Positions 38,987 to 51,874 of a stretch of 64,000 nt of DNA are shown one piece after another. How positions within the stretch are numbered: the first letter of the stretch is position 1; the number at the start of each line of letters is the position of its first letter. The stretch comes from Ichthyophthirius multifiliis (Eukaryota; Ciliophora; Oligohymenophorea; Hymenostomatida). The notes beneath the pieces were generated by a model. That model saw nothing but the letters and a program-made list of their open reading frames with translations, made no database searches and had not been told where the DNA came from. Made by a program: the position numbers and the translations under genes. Location of the stretch: positions 1-64,000 of the forward strand of contig NW_004086815.1 in assembly GCF_000220395.1 (NCBI RefSeq). Direction: 5' to 3'.

Positions 38987-39910
38987 ATAATATATAGATT
39001 TTTCTCTTATAAATTATATATATTATTCAGAAAACTCTTTACTTTAAAAATAGCGCATTTTTATTTTATAGATTGATTTATAATTTTTTTTTATTTATTT
39101 ATTTTATATAAATTTAAATTTATTATTTTGCAATGTGAAATATATTTTTTAAATTATTTTTCCTTGAATAATATTGATTTAATTTATTTTTTAAATAACT
39201 ATTAGTATTTATTAATATATTATTGATATTTGAATTAAATATTTTTGTTGATTTATATTTTATATTAAATTTTTATTTATTCTTTTTATGCCTAATATAA
39301 TAAAAAAAAATTATTGAAATTTATAGATTAAAAACAAGATATTTAAAAATATTTTTTTTAAAAAAATAAATAAAAATATAGATAAAAAATATAAATAAAA
39401 TAAAGTTTTATAAAAACAAAATGTAAAAAATCAATTTAAATAGAAAAATTATAATGTATTTTAATTATTATTATGTTTTTAAATATATAAAAATTCTATT
39501 TTATATTTGAATAATTATATATTAAATTATCTTTTTTAAAGATATTCATGTTTAAAACTATTTATGCATAGTTTTAATTTAAAATTAATGATAGAAAATA
39601 ATTTAATATATGAATATATTTATATGTTTTTAAATTGTTACTTTTAATCAAAGTACAATTTTATTTAAATCTAGTGAAAAATTATTTTTTATATAATGAT
39701 AATATTTTAGAATTGTAATTAAAACATTTAAATAATTTCTAATAAAAAACCCATTTTATTTATTTTAATTTTAAAATATAAATAAATACTTGAAATTATT
39801 GATATTTAAAATAAAATTTAAATTTTATTATTTGTATTATTAAAAAAAATAATAATTATAAAACTCATAAACACTTAATAAATACTGATAAAAAATAAAT
39901 ATATTAAACT
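38987..39910. other. Intergenic, nothing recognised
   Basis: About 920 bases of A/T-rich sequence between two minus-strand genes. No gene signal. Confidence 0.55.
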
Positions 39911-40860
39911 TCATAAAAATTGAAAATTATATTTATAAATATTTAAACTGTCATTATCATATAAATAAAATTCATTAAATGGGTTGTCATTTTTAATATA
40001 AAGTTTTAGATTATTTCCATAATCAACATTAAATCTATTAATAATATTCCCGCTAATAATATTCCAAATCAAAATTTTTTTTTTTTATGAATATCCTATA
40101 ACATATCTTTATTTTTAAATTAAAGGATCCTTAATAATAAAAGATTCTAAATAACTTTAAGAATTTACACTTCCTTAAAAAGATTATCTAAGTTCCTATT
40201 TTTTCCAATCCCATAATTAAATACTATCATCTAAAGTGTCCACAAGTAAAAATTAATTATTTTCACAAAACTTTACAAAAGAAGGAATAGTAGTAGTATT
40301 TGCATTTAAAGTACATTTGCAAAATCCATTAAAAACGTTGAAAACCCGAGTAAAGCCATCAGCTGCACAACTTGCTAAATTCATACTATCTTTTGAAAAT
40401 TAAATATTTGTAATTGATCTAGCATGGGCTAGTATTACATTAAAAGGCTTTTATTCTCTTAAATCCCATAATATAATCGTATTATCTTAACCTCCTGATG
40501 CTATTACATTATTATATGTATTTTTACATATTGTAAATATTTCCTAACTATGTCCTTATAAGTTACGAAGCACTTTTTTTTTTGCAAATCATATAATTGA
40601 ATTGATTTTTATGTTGAAAATAATAATTAAGTTTCATTTAGCCATTCTATATCTGTTAAATATTGATAAGGATCATCTTAAACAAATGTTTCGTTTAGGG
40701 CTTGTGCTTGAAATTCTATTTAATTGTTAGTAAATATTGAAGCTAATATTTAATTATCATTTTCTTTTATTTTAATTAACTTTTTTTATATGGATGTTTG
40801 GTTTGGGGTAAATTAGGTATTTAGCTTAATTTAAATTTTTGTTTCTTCTTCTATCTCCAT
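39911..40860 (-). CDS. WD40 protein, WDR5/Swd3-like
   Basis: A minus-strand gene from ATG (40858-40860; MEIEEETKIQIKLNTQFTPN) to TGA (39911-39913). WD repeats in order include LQGHSQEIFTICKNTYNNVI then ASGGQDNTIILWDLREQKPF; AHARSITNIQFSKDSMNLAS then CAADGFTRVFNVFNGFCKC; PSFVKFCENNQFLLVDTLDD then SIQLWDWKKQELRQSFQGSV; and ILIWNIISGNIINRF. The blocks around 'SFVKF...L..TLDD...LWD' are typical of WDR5/Swd3, the beta-propeller scaffold of H3K4 methyltransferase complexes. A more general WD role is possible because one or two repeats are weak. The frame shifts by one base near 40575 and near 40080, both at T/A homopolymers, so probably sequence errors. It is about 300 residues when corrected. Confidence 0.78.
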
Positions 40861-41193
40861 TATGTTTTTTTTTTTTTTATTTTTTTTTATATTTTATTTT
40901 TTAGTTGTTTTTTTTTTTTTTTTGATTTATTTAAGATGTATAATATTTTTTTTTTTAAAATAAATAAATATTTTATTTAAAAATTAAAATAAAAAGACTT
41001 TAGTAAAATACTAAAAAGAAAGAAAACAAAAGGTATTCAAAATAAAAAATTCTTTTTGCTTTATAAATAAAAAAAATATCTTTTATAATATATTTATATT
41101 TTAATAAAAAAATAAAAGAGAAGGCTAAAAAATTCAAAAGAACAAAAAATAAAAAAATAAAAAAAAAGAAATAAAACCAAAAAAATAAATAAA
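40861..41193. other. Spacer between divergent genes
   Basis: About 330 bases, T-rich on the WD40 side and A-rich on the other. Presumably holds both promoters; no motif identified. Confidence 0.5.
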
Positions 41194-42246
41194 ATGATAG
41201 TTAAAATACAAAAACAATTATTAAAAGCATTTTAAAATAAAAAACTTTACCCAACTTGCGCATTTGCAAAATTAGCAAAATCTACAAAAGTTGAAGAAGT
41301 ATCTATCGCCGAATATGCATCTGCAAAAGAATACTATGATTATTTATTAAGATTTACATAAATAAATAAGAATGGCTATTAGTAATTTAACCAAAATTAA
41401 TTCGCATAATTATTAAATTTAATAAAAACTCCCGAAGACGTATAAGAAGTAAAATAAGCCTATTATAATTTTGTAGGAAACAAAGAAAAAATCATCAACA
41501 AATAAATAGACTAATTCATTCGAAAAGCCATGCAAGTTAATAAATCTGAATTATTGCATGAAATATTATACAATCATAATTTCCTTATGTATTATCCTAC
41601 AACATCTCTATTATATGAACTTACATAGCATTATTAATCTACCCAAAACAATGACGCAATCACTGATTTAGCTAAAATTTTCTCCTGTACCTATTTCTTG
41701 AAAATAGATTCTTAGATTTTGGATACTTTATCTTCTTATGCTGTTTAACAAAAGCTTAATTAAGTCATTTTCTATGTTGCAAGAGCTGCTTTAATTAGAG
41801 ATCTTGTCAGCATTAATGAAAATACAATAAATAATATACTTGTTGGATTCGCAAGAAGTCTACAAGAACCTTCAGAAGATTAGAAAATCGAAAAAAATAT
41901 TAACAAATTCTTAGGTTTTATTAAAAAATGTTATGTTGGTCATAATTGTATAAATGGAAAAGCTTATTTACATTTAGCAAAAAAAGAAATCGATGAATGT
42001 TTTATAGAATTGGCTAATTATAATTTAATTTAAAATACTAATGCTATTAATATTATTTAATATGATAATATTATGGAAGAATTTTTGAATGTTTTAGAAA
42101 ATTAACTTAAGGAAAATCCAAATGAAAAACATATCTAAAGATTAGAAAAGGTTTACAAAGATATCAAAATTAAATTAGGAGATTAAGCTATTTAAAAAGA
42201 AGCATAAGAAAAGTTTGAATAAATTATTTCTTCTAAATAATAATGA
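41194..42246 (+). CDS. Probable mitochondrial protein of unknown function, 350 aa
   Basis: One uninterrupted frame of 351 codons. The N-terminus MIVKIQKQLLKAFQNKKLYP is basic, amphipathic and free of acidic residues, as in a mitochondrial presequence. The rest is helical: SIAEYASAKEYYDYLLRFTQ, IRKAMQVNKSELLHEILYNH, FYVARAALIRDLVSINENTI, FLGFIKKCYVGHNCINGKAY, and a charged tail KHIQRLEKVYKDIKIKLGDQ. It reads like ciliate-specific subunits of mitochondrial ATP synthase or ribosomes, but I recognise no specific family. Codon use (more GC third positions at the 5' end) suggests good expression. Confidence 0.7.
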
Positions 42247-42718
42247 TTTTCTTTTTTTATTTTTTGTTCTTATTTTTTTAATACTTGGATTTTTTTATTT
42301 ATTAAATAAATATGCATTTCGTTTTTAAAGTTAAAGACATCTGTATTTTTAAAATTAATATTTTATTATTTATATATATATATTTAACAAATTAAACAAT
42401 TTATTAAATATTTATATAAATATAATCATTTGTATATTTTTTTATATTTAAATTTATAAAATAATTATAATATTTATTTTAATTTAAATAATATTATATA
42501 TTTAATTTGTTTAATTATTTATTTTTATAGTTATAATACTGTTTTATTTATAATTATAATGAATTAATTTTTTTTATTAAATAACATCATAAAATTAATA
42601 TTAATCATTTAAATAAATATTTATTAAATTAGTTGTTACCTAATTATATTTTTATGAAAATAAATTATATAAAGGTTTTATTTTTTTATTTAATTTATTA
42701 ATAATTAAATAATTTTAT
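42247..42718. other. Intergenic between convergent genes
   Basis: About 470 bases of A/T sequence; nothing recognised. Confidence 0.55.
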
Positions 42719-44110
42719 TCATTTATATTATCTTTTTAATTAATTTCTTTAGTTTTGTCTTTAGTCTTCAGAACTTCTATCGTCATATTTATTTTCTTCT
42801 CTTTAATTATAATTTCTATTTTATTGATTTCTTTAGTTTTTGTTATCTTATATTATTTTGTTATTTTATTAATTTCTATTATCTTATTAACTCATATCAT
42901 CTTATTTTTAGTTATCTCTCCTTTAGTCATTATCTTATTACCTATTTCTATTATACTCATTATCTCTATTTTTATTATAATCATATTTTTAATTTGTGTT
43001 ATTTGGATTATTTTTTTGATTTTCATAATTTCTATCGTAATCATTATCAAAATTCTTGTAATAGTTTCTATCTTTATTTCTACTATCTTAATTTCTGTCT
43101 TATTATCTATTACTATTATAATTCCTACTATTATCATAATTCCTATTATTATCATAATTCCTATTATTATCGTAATTCCTATTATTATCATAATTTCTAT
43201 TATTATCATAATTCCTATTATTATCATAATTCCGATTATTATCATAATTCCTATTATTATCATAATTCCTATTATTATCATAATTTCTGTTATTATAATT
43301 TCGATTATTGTCATAATTCTTATTATTATAATTTCGATTATTATCATTATTTCTATTATCATAATTTTTGTTTTAATCATAATTTCTATTACTATTATTA
43401 TAATTTCTATTATGTTCACTTCTATTATTATCATTTCTAATATTATTTTATCTATTATTTTCATTTTTATTATCAGTCTAATTAATATCAATATTATCTT
43501 AATTTATTTTATCTGATTTTATATCTGAATTCTATTTGTTATCGCTATTTTTCTTGTTATCCTAATTTCTTTATTAATCATCTTTTTCGAAGTTTTTATT
43601 TTGATAATTTCGGTTGTCATATTCTTTATTTTTATTAAAATCTTGATTTTTCTTTCTATTATAATCATCCTTATTTCTATTTTAATAATTTTTATTATAT
43701 CCTCCTACCTTATCAGCATTACCCTTAATCAATTTATTTCCAACTGTTCCTTCGTTGTTTCTTTATTAATTATCAAATCTTCTTCTCTGTCTTTTATTTT
43801 CAGCTTCATCACTAAAATCACTATCCAATTCAATTTTTTTTTGAAGATCTTCACTATTTTCATCATCATTATTTTCTTGATCAATAGGTAAATTCCCTTT
43901 ATTTCTTTTAAATTCATCTATTTTATTACCTTCTTTAGTTTTATATCCAACATCATATTCATCTTCATTCTAATTATCGTCGGAATTATAATTATTTCTA
44001 TCTTTATTATAATTATGTTTTCCTCTATAATTATCATTTCTTTAATTATAATGACTATTATAACCTTTTTTTTCTGGCTTTTTTTCTTATTAGTATTTTT
44101 ATTATTAATA

Positions 44111-44173
<63 letters not shown>

Positions 44174-47100
44174 TATATTTTTACTTTCTTGGTTTTTATC
44201 ATTTTTTTTTCTAGTTATAATATTCATTTTAGAAGGTGAACTTTTTTTTTCTTCTTCTTCTTGTTCACATTTATCTTATAATATTTTTTTTTCTTCATCT
44301 TCTTAATTATTATTATCCTCTAATTTTTTTTTTTTAAGTTAATTTCCTTATGTTAATATAGCACTATTATTCTTATATTTTTAATTAGCTTTTTATTATT
44401 CTTATTCTTCATCTGAAGAAAGTCTTTATCTAATGGGTTTATCCGTTTCTAATGATTCTTCATCACTATTTATTTAATATTTTTCATCATTTTATTACAA
44501 TTTCGCCCTCAAATCAATTTTTTAAATCTAATCTATACCCAAATATGAATCAGAAATTAACATTACACTCAATTTTTTACTTTTATCAAAGTTTTTTGGC
44601 AAAATAATTTAAATCTCTTTAAACAAATTTTATTTAAAGAACACTTTCTTCATTGAAAGAAGTTCACCAAAATACTCATCACCCACAACAAGCCACCAAG
44701 AAGCGTCTTTAATCTTTTAACAATGCTAAACCTAAACTTAAAGTGGTTACTTATAATTAACCCTTTCCATATTCACTTAAATAATTGCTTCTCCTCCTTG
44801 CACCAGTTATATTTCACTTTGTTATATTTAAGTATCTTCTTTTTATAATTTTTCTGAATTAAAAGGGTAAATTTTTACCCTTAAATTAACTAAAGGAATA
44901 CTATTGATTTTTTTTTCAAGTTCTTTCCAAACATTTTCCTCATTGAATTTTTTATCGATTTTCTTTAACATATTTTACAAAGATCCATTATGGAATTCTT
45001 CCAATAATTAACACAAGTAATAAAATGGTAATTTCTTTATCAAAACCTCATCGAAAAACGGGAAATTAATAAGCATACTTCTATCAAACCAAACTCCTTG
45101 AACTAACATTTACATAATAATCATCAAATTAACACATGTATTTAGCTATTTTCTTTCTGCACAAAGATCTATACACGCATGAATAATTCTAATCGAACTA
45201 TCGACCACTATTTTTGTATCTGTTATATAATCTCGAATTGGCGGTGGAAGTCTAAACATATGCATTTGATAAAGAAGGAAAGTTTTTTCATTTGAAGATG
45301 TAAAATTGTTTTTATCACAGGCTAATGGAGCTAATTTTGCTAAAGCCTCATTCATGTTTTCTTCATTATGTCTTAAAGGAATTTCCTCGAATTCTTTACA
45401 ATAGGCTATTATTCGTAGAAGTTAAGGAATTGTACTTTCTTTTGTGATTTTTTAATCAAAATGAAAAATGGATTCATGTTTAATGTAATAAAATGCTGCT
45501 AGTTACCCCAAAAAGGTAGGCTATACGTAATATTTTTATTCTTCATCAATAGTAATACAATTATATTCTTATAATCTATTCATACAATCGTCAACTAATT
45601 GAATTAAGAATTTCTTAACTTAAGAAGTTTCTTAATTTTCTAAATTATAATAAGTAGGATTTTTTAACATTCTTCTGAAAAAATAAGTCCAAGTGATCCA
45701 ATCCATACACTATTGTTTCGTTTCAATTGTTCCGCTTGATATTTCGGCATTAAAATGATCATGAATTTGACTTATTAAAGACGATTCAATTGGAAAAGGG
45801 TCATTTAAATATTTTCTATAGAAATTCTTTTTACTTTATTCCACAAAAACGCAAGCAATGCCCTAATCATCAAATTAAGGTCTTCCTGCTCTTCCAATCA
45901 TTTATAAGATATCAGTTACAGGCATGTCTACATATTTCTTACTTTTAGAATCGAAATATTCCGTTCCTTTTATTATCACAAGTCTTGCTGGAAGATTTAC
46001 TCCCCAAGCTAAAGTAGCTGTAGCAATCAAAACTTATATTTTTTAATTTAAAAAAAGTTCTTCTACAATTTTCTTGTCTTCCTATTACAAACCTGCATGA
46101 TGCATACCTACACCAAAAGCAAGAGTTTATTTTAAAAACTCATCTTTTATTAATTCTAAATATGCAGAAAGTTCATCTTCACTACACATTACAAATGGAC
46201 ATTAACCACATTATTCATGCATAGCGTGAGCTATCAAATCTAATGCAGTCAAACGTGTTTGACGACGTGATGATACAAATACTAATACAGGTTTCTTTTC
46301 TCCGTATTTTCTTATTGATTAAAATGCTGGTTTATTCATTTCTGCCATTCTTGGGCAATATGCTTTTGCACTATTAAAAAAATAATAATGTTTAGAATCA
46401 TAAAATATAAAAAAAATATACCTAAATCCATCAAAATAAATTTTTAAAGGAACAGGCCTTACATGAGGTCTAAAATTAAAGAAATAAAATCTTGGAACTC
46501 CAAACCAATCAGCAACATCAGTGCCATTAGCCATAGCTGTAGAAAGACCGACCATTCTAATTTTATGCTAAGTTCTACTCGAAACTAAGTTCATTCTGGA
46601 AACAATAACTTCCAAAACAGGACCTCTATCTTGTCCTAATAAATGAATTTCATCAAAAATTACTAAAGCAGTATTTTTTACATATTCACGGTTGCTCCAA
46701 CTTCTAGAAATACCATCCCATTTTTCAGGAGTAGTAACAACAACATCTGCTTTCAATAAAGATTCTAAATCTGGAGTAAAATCCCCAGTTAATTCATGGA
46801 CTTTCTTTCCTAATTTTTACCCAAATCTAACTTCCCAGTCATTTAGTCTTTCTTTTGCTATGGCTTTCAAAGGAGCAATATAAACAACTAACTTTCCTGG
46901 GTATTTATTAAAAACTCTCAAAATAGAAAATTCAGCCATAATAGTTTTACCAGAACCAGTAGGTGAACCAATAAGTACATTATTATCAGTATTATAAACT
47001 GCATGAAATACTTAAGTTTAATTTGGATTAAAATACTTAAATTTATAAATGTTCTCAAATTCCGGATTATTAAGAGCCGAAGTTGGTAAAGGATGAATAT

Positions 47101-50100
47101 CTAAAAGTTCTGTATACTCCATTTTTTCTCCTTAGAAATAAATATTATCTAAATTAATTTAAATTTCCGTCTCCGGATCAGCAATCCAAGTGTCATGTAC
47201 AATAGAAAGTCTATAATGTCTAGCATTAGAGTCCCTAAAAGGCACAAAAAAGCTAAGTTCAGTTGCAGTTTTCGAAAACACTTACTACTAGCTAATAGTT
47301 AAAGTTTCATTATGCAAAATCTCATTTTCATCATCCACTATTAAATTAAAAAGCTCTGTTTTATTATGCCATCTTGGTGTAAAAGTCCAATCTGGCATAA
47401 CCTAAACGTCGACTTTTAAAACAGTCTAAGCAATTGGTCTTACATTATAATTAACTTAAACTCTAGGAATATAAGAAACAAATTTTTTTATTATAGAAGC
47501 CACCTTAGAATTCCAATTTATTGCATAAGAAAGTTCATTTACATTAATATCTCTTAATTAATCTAATGTAAAACCCTTGTCTTCTATTCTAGTTACTACA
47601 TCTTCACTAAGAAACCCTTCTCGATTTTCTTTTCTTTATTTAAACGTATTATACCCTTACCAAGAAGCCTTTGTGAACTAACGCAAAGGCGTATCATCTG
47701 GAACTATTCTCTGTTCTATATATCGGCACCATTTTTGGACTAATTAAGCATTTTAAGCCATAGATTTTTTAATTACGATATCTAGCATGCATCTTAAAAG
47801 TCTTATAGAGTTCTAAATAATGAACTATGAGTCTGAAATTAGAGAAAAGTTTTCATATGGATATTTACATAAATATCCTGAAATTAAAATCAGGATTTTT
47901 TCAGGTGTATCAATTAATAAAGGGGTTTAATTATCTACATTATTATCTGTAGAAGCTATTCTTTTGTTAGAAAGTTCTAACTTTTCATCAAAAATCCAAC
48001 AAATATTGACTACTTTTGATAATTCTTAGGCCTCTTCAGGTCTCATTTTTATATTCTCGAACTCTTTTGCTTAAGCTATAATTTTCAGAATATCTAAATC
48101 ATTTTTATACTCAGTTTTTTTCTTCACAACTTCATCGTAATCATCGACAACGTCCATATTAATACCAAAGCATTTACAAAAAGTATTCATAGTTTCCGAA
48201 TTAATATAATAATGTGAAGTAATTCTTCCCAGTTCTGTTGAAGATAGATAATTGTTTTTCCTATCTAACCTTATAAGTCTTAATTTATCCAAATCCTAAA
48301 GAGCATTTTCTATGGTTTCTGTAATATGCATTTCAATAGCTAATTCTTTATTATAATTACCACTTATTTTGCACCCGTAACCAGTTGGATTTCTTCTTAA
48401 TCTAATCGCATAAAAAGTATAATTCACCCAATCAAATGCTTCTTTTAAAGTAGTGATGTTTCCTAAAGCGATTTCAGCATTTAGAGCTTCTTTTAAATGA
48501 CGAGTGAATCTGCTTTCAATATAAGAGGCATTATTTAATTATCCAACAAATTAATTTAATTTATTAACATCAGTAATTAAAGTGACCTCTCCATTCTAAT
48601 CAAACTAAGGTCTTCCTGCTCTTCCGAACATTTATTATATATCCAAAACTGATAAATCCTAAGTACCACCCCTACTTGGGTCAATAACATCAGTCCCTTT
48701 AATAATAACAGAATAAGCTGGTAGATTCACACCCCAAGCTAAAGTAGCAGTAGCACACAAAATTCTAAGATTTCCATCCAAAAACATCTTCTCGACCAAA
48801 TTTCTATCTTTTCTCAACATACCAGCATGATGAAATCCTATACCATAAGGTGCCAATTTAGTCAATTCCTTATCTTAGATTTTTGGAAGTGTATGTTTAT
48901 CTTTTTCTAGAGACTTCATTAGGTGCAATTCGTTCCTATCTTAAGCCATTTTAAGTAAATATTATCCTGTTACGATAGTTTCTTTTCTTGAATGGACAAA
49001 AATAAGAACCTGTTTTTTATGTTCAAGCACTCCTTTAGATATGGTATAAGTTAATTCGTTATATATATCAATTTTTTTTCTGCGAATTTTGAACGAAGTC
49101 TATTTAGGTTCTCTTACTCCTATATATCTCTACATTAAAGGAACTGGTCTATAAGAAGCGTCAAAGAAGAAAACGGATTCCTTTTTAACATGCAAGAATG
49201 ATGCTACATCTAAATAATTTGGTAAAGTAGCAGAAAGTCCTAACATTCTGACTGTTTTTTACTATCTTTCTATATTCTAAAGAGTTCTGGACACCAAACA
49301 TTCCAAAACGGGGCCTCTTTCGTCATTTAAAAGATGAATTTCATCAATAATTAGAAGCTTTAAAGTTTCCGCAACTTCATTTTTTTTACGAGTAAAGACA
49401 TCCCATTTTTCAGGAGTAGTAATAATGATTTGTGTTTCTTCAATTTCTTTTTTTGACATCTACATATCACCTGTTAATTCTCGGCATTTTATTCCTAAAT
49501 AACTCAATCTCCCTTAAAACTTATCTACTATTTCTGCCGCTAAAGCTTTCATTGGCGAAATATATATTATTTTAAATGCAAAGTCTATTACTTTTTTAGT
49601 TGAAGGGTTCACATGCCTTTCAATTTCTCTTAATATTGTCAATAAAGCTATATTCGTTTTACCTGCTCCTGTAGGGGCGCATACAAGAATATTTTCATCT
49701 GTTTTAAATGCTGTAGGATGAACTTTTGATTAAACTAGGTTTAATGAATTTATTCCTTCAAATGCTTGCTATATTTTTTTTATTATTATTATTATATATT
49801 TATTTATTTTAAAAAAAATACCTCTGCCCACTAAGGTAAAGCATTTTAAATTTAAATTAATTCTCCTGAAGGTGCTAATCCTCTTGGCATAGGAGAAATT
49901 TTGAATTAAATATAATCAGGGTAATCAGTTTTTTCTAAAGTGGGTATTTTTAAAACTAATTAATTTTAATCTTGATTAATAAAATCTATTTCTGTAAATT
50001 CTTCATCTACATCATATTAATTTCTTTCTTTTGCTTATTTTACTTTCTGATCAATATCTCTTTTTTTCAATCCTAATCTGCTTTCTTATTCTATATCAAC

Positions 50101-51299
50101 ATCTTTAATTCCCTATAAAAATTAATTTTATTTATAATAAAAATATAGATATTTTAAATATACAATAGAAATTAAAATTTCATAATTAGTTAATCCTTTT
50201 GATTTATTATCATTTTAAAGTCTGCTTCCAGATGTAACTTATTTATCAGTACTAAAATGATTATTATATAAATACATAATAATTTCTTTTCTATTTTATA
50301 GCAAGAATTTACAAGCTTCAAAATCACCTAAATATCCCATTAAAATTTCTTAAAGTTACTCATCAGAATTTTTTTTATCACACAAAGCTTTAAGGACATC
50401 AAAAAGTAAAAATTACCAAAAATCGCTCGATTTCTGTTTAAGGACGTCTTCATATCTTTCAAAAAATTCCTTTACATAATTAAACTTTTATTTTTATCTA
50501 ATAATAATATATTCATCATCTCTTTAATCATCTCTAATATCATACCCAAATCTAAAATCTAATATATTATTTTAATATCCTGATAAAAAACTATCTTGAT
50601 ATGATTCCATTTTATATTCATTAATAACATTTTATTTACTTTCATCCCTTTCATCTAATATTCCTGTCTTCATTATTTATTCCTGCTTTTTATCTACAGT
50701 TAATAAAAGGCCTATTAATTATTAATATAAATCATAATCTTCTTCCATTTTATATTTGTCGCCATAATCTTTTCTCATAATATGTATAAAGTTTATATAA
50801 CATTCGTCACTATTCGTCCAAGATTATTTAAATATTTTGTATATTCCTTAATAATATCCAAAACATCTCAAATTATGTTACTAGTCGTTGTGATCATCTT
50901 ATCTTACAATTTCTATTCCAATTTTTTTTACTGCAGCTTTTATATCTTACATAAATTTTCTTAATTTCGTGTCTTCAGTAAAATATAATCGATACATTAA
51001 ATCCATTTGTCTTAATTTTATTTCTTACAAAGGATCTTCTTCATTTTTTTCTCTACAATTCTTAAAATATTTATATAAAATTTATTATTAATTTCTTCAT
51101 GTATATAAATATAATTTACTTAAATATAGTCATTTCTTTACTTATTTATTCTTTATACACTATTATCATCATTTTTTTCATAACCCTCTGTAAGTTTACG
51201 AAGAGATATTGTAAAACGATATTTCTATTGTTTTTAAAATAAAAAGATTTATTTTTTGTATTTGATTTATTTTGTTTTTGATTAATTTATTTTAGTCAT
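42719..51299 (-). CDS. ASCC3/Slh1-type double-cassette Ski2-like helicase with long C-terminal extension
   Basis: A giant minus-strand gene of about 2,790 residues. One frame runs from 49.8 kb to the TGA at 42719 with a single 51-nt intron (46371-46421); other introns are near 49775-49825, 50110-50165 and 51063-51122. Cassette 1: CAPTGAGKT (49655-49680), [57 protein letters not shown] (near 48620), Sec63 domain with [10 protein letters not shown]. Cassette 2: [10 protein letters not shown] (near 46955), [64 protein letters not shown] (near 45890), second Sec63 with [20 protein letters not shown] and SDSYLGIDQ. Both cassettes keep canonical motifs and the second matches ASCC3/Slh1 (ribosome-quality-control trigger/ASC-1 complex), not Brr2, whose second cassette is degenerate. 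After 44540 come about 600 residues of acidic, poly-Gln and RNYDNN-repeat tail. Confidence 0.9.
43117..43340 (-). repeat. 18-bp coding repeat: tandem R-N-Y-D-N-N hexapeptides
   Basis: On the plus strand the unit is ATTATTATCATAATTCCT with small changes, about 10-12 copies. In the helicase frame it encodes RNYDNN, with [12 protein letters not shown] and NRNYDQN variants around it. The unit length is a multiple of three and the differences are mostly third-position or conservative, which fits selection on the peptide. Confidence 0.85.
44107..44168 (-). repeat. Poly-Gln tract encoded by TAA codons
   Basis: A pure (TTA)n run on the plus strand. In the helicase frame it reads as about 18 consecutive TAA (Gln) codons, followed by KYQQQKYQQEKKPEKK. 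It lies in the C-terminal extension, between an acidic segment and the RNYDNN region. Confidence 0.75.
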
Positions 51300-51874
51300 T
51301 TTATTATTCGAATAATTTATTTATTATTTTTTACTTCTTTTGGTTAATAATGCTAAAAACTTGTTAAAAATCTATTGTTTAATTCCATTTTATTTTTTAA
51401 TTTTTAGTTTTTTCTTCTTAATTTATATATTTATACTTATTTTTAATTTCTAAAAAGTTGATTGATATTTTTATAAAAAAATATATAAAATACACTTGCT
51501 TTTTATATATAATTTAATTTTTAATAATAAATTCTTAGTATTTAAATTTTGATTATGTATTCTTTCCCAATTATAATTATATTTTTATTGATTTTATCAT
51601 TAAAATTATTTTAGAAAAATCGGAAAATATTCATTAATAAAGTCTTATAAATGAAATAATCAATATAAATTATATTTTTTCTCTTTTTTATTTTTATTAT
51701 TAACTAGCTAATCTAATTATTTTCTTACTTTTATAATAATTAAATAAAAAGAGTTGTAATAATAAATACCATAAATAATTTCATAAGTTCTATTAAATAA
51801 ATAATTTATAATTTTTGTAATATTATTTGGAATAAACAAATAATTTATAAAATAAATATATTTAAAGTTATAAA
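51300..51874. other. Spacer between divergent genes
   Basis: About 570 bases of A/T sequence between the ASCC3-like gene and the immunophilin gene. Presumably holds both promoters; no element identified. Confidence 0.55.

Noticed and set aside
42755-43516. Long plus-strand frame encoding an almost pure Ile/Leu/Ser polymer, and a minus-strand Ile/Met polymer
   Set aside because: These are alternative frames of the RNYDNN coding repeat in the helicase tail. Only that frame is continuous with the conserved helicase domains.
42719-51299. Brr2 (SNRNP200) spliceosomal helicase
   Set aside because: The second cassette has a canonical GRAGRPQFDDQG motif and ASCC3-like flanking sequence. Brr2's second cassette is degenerate.
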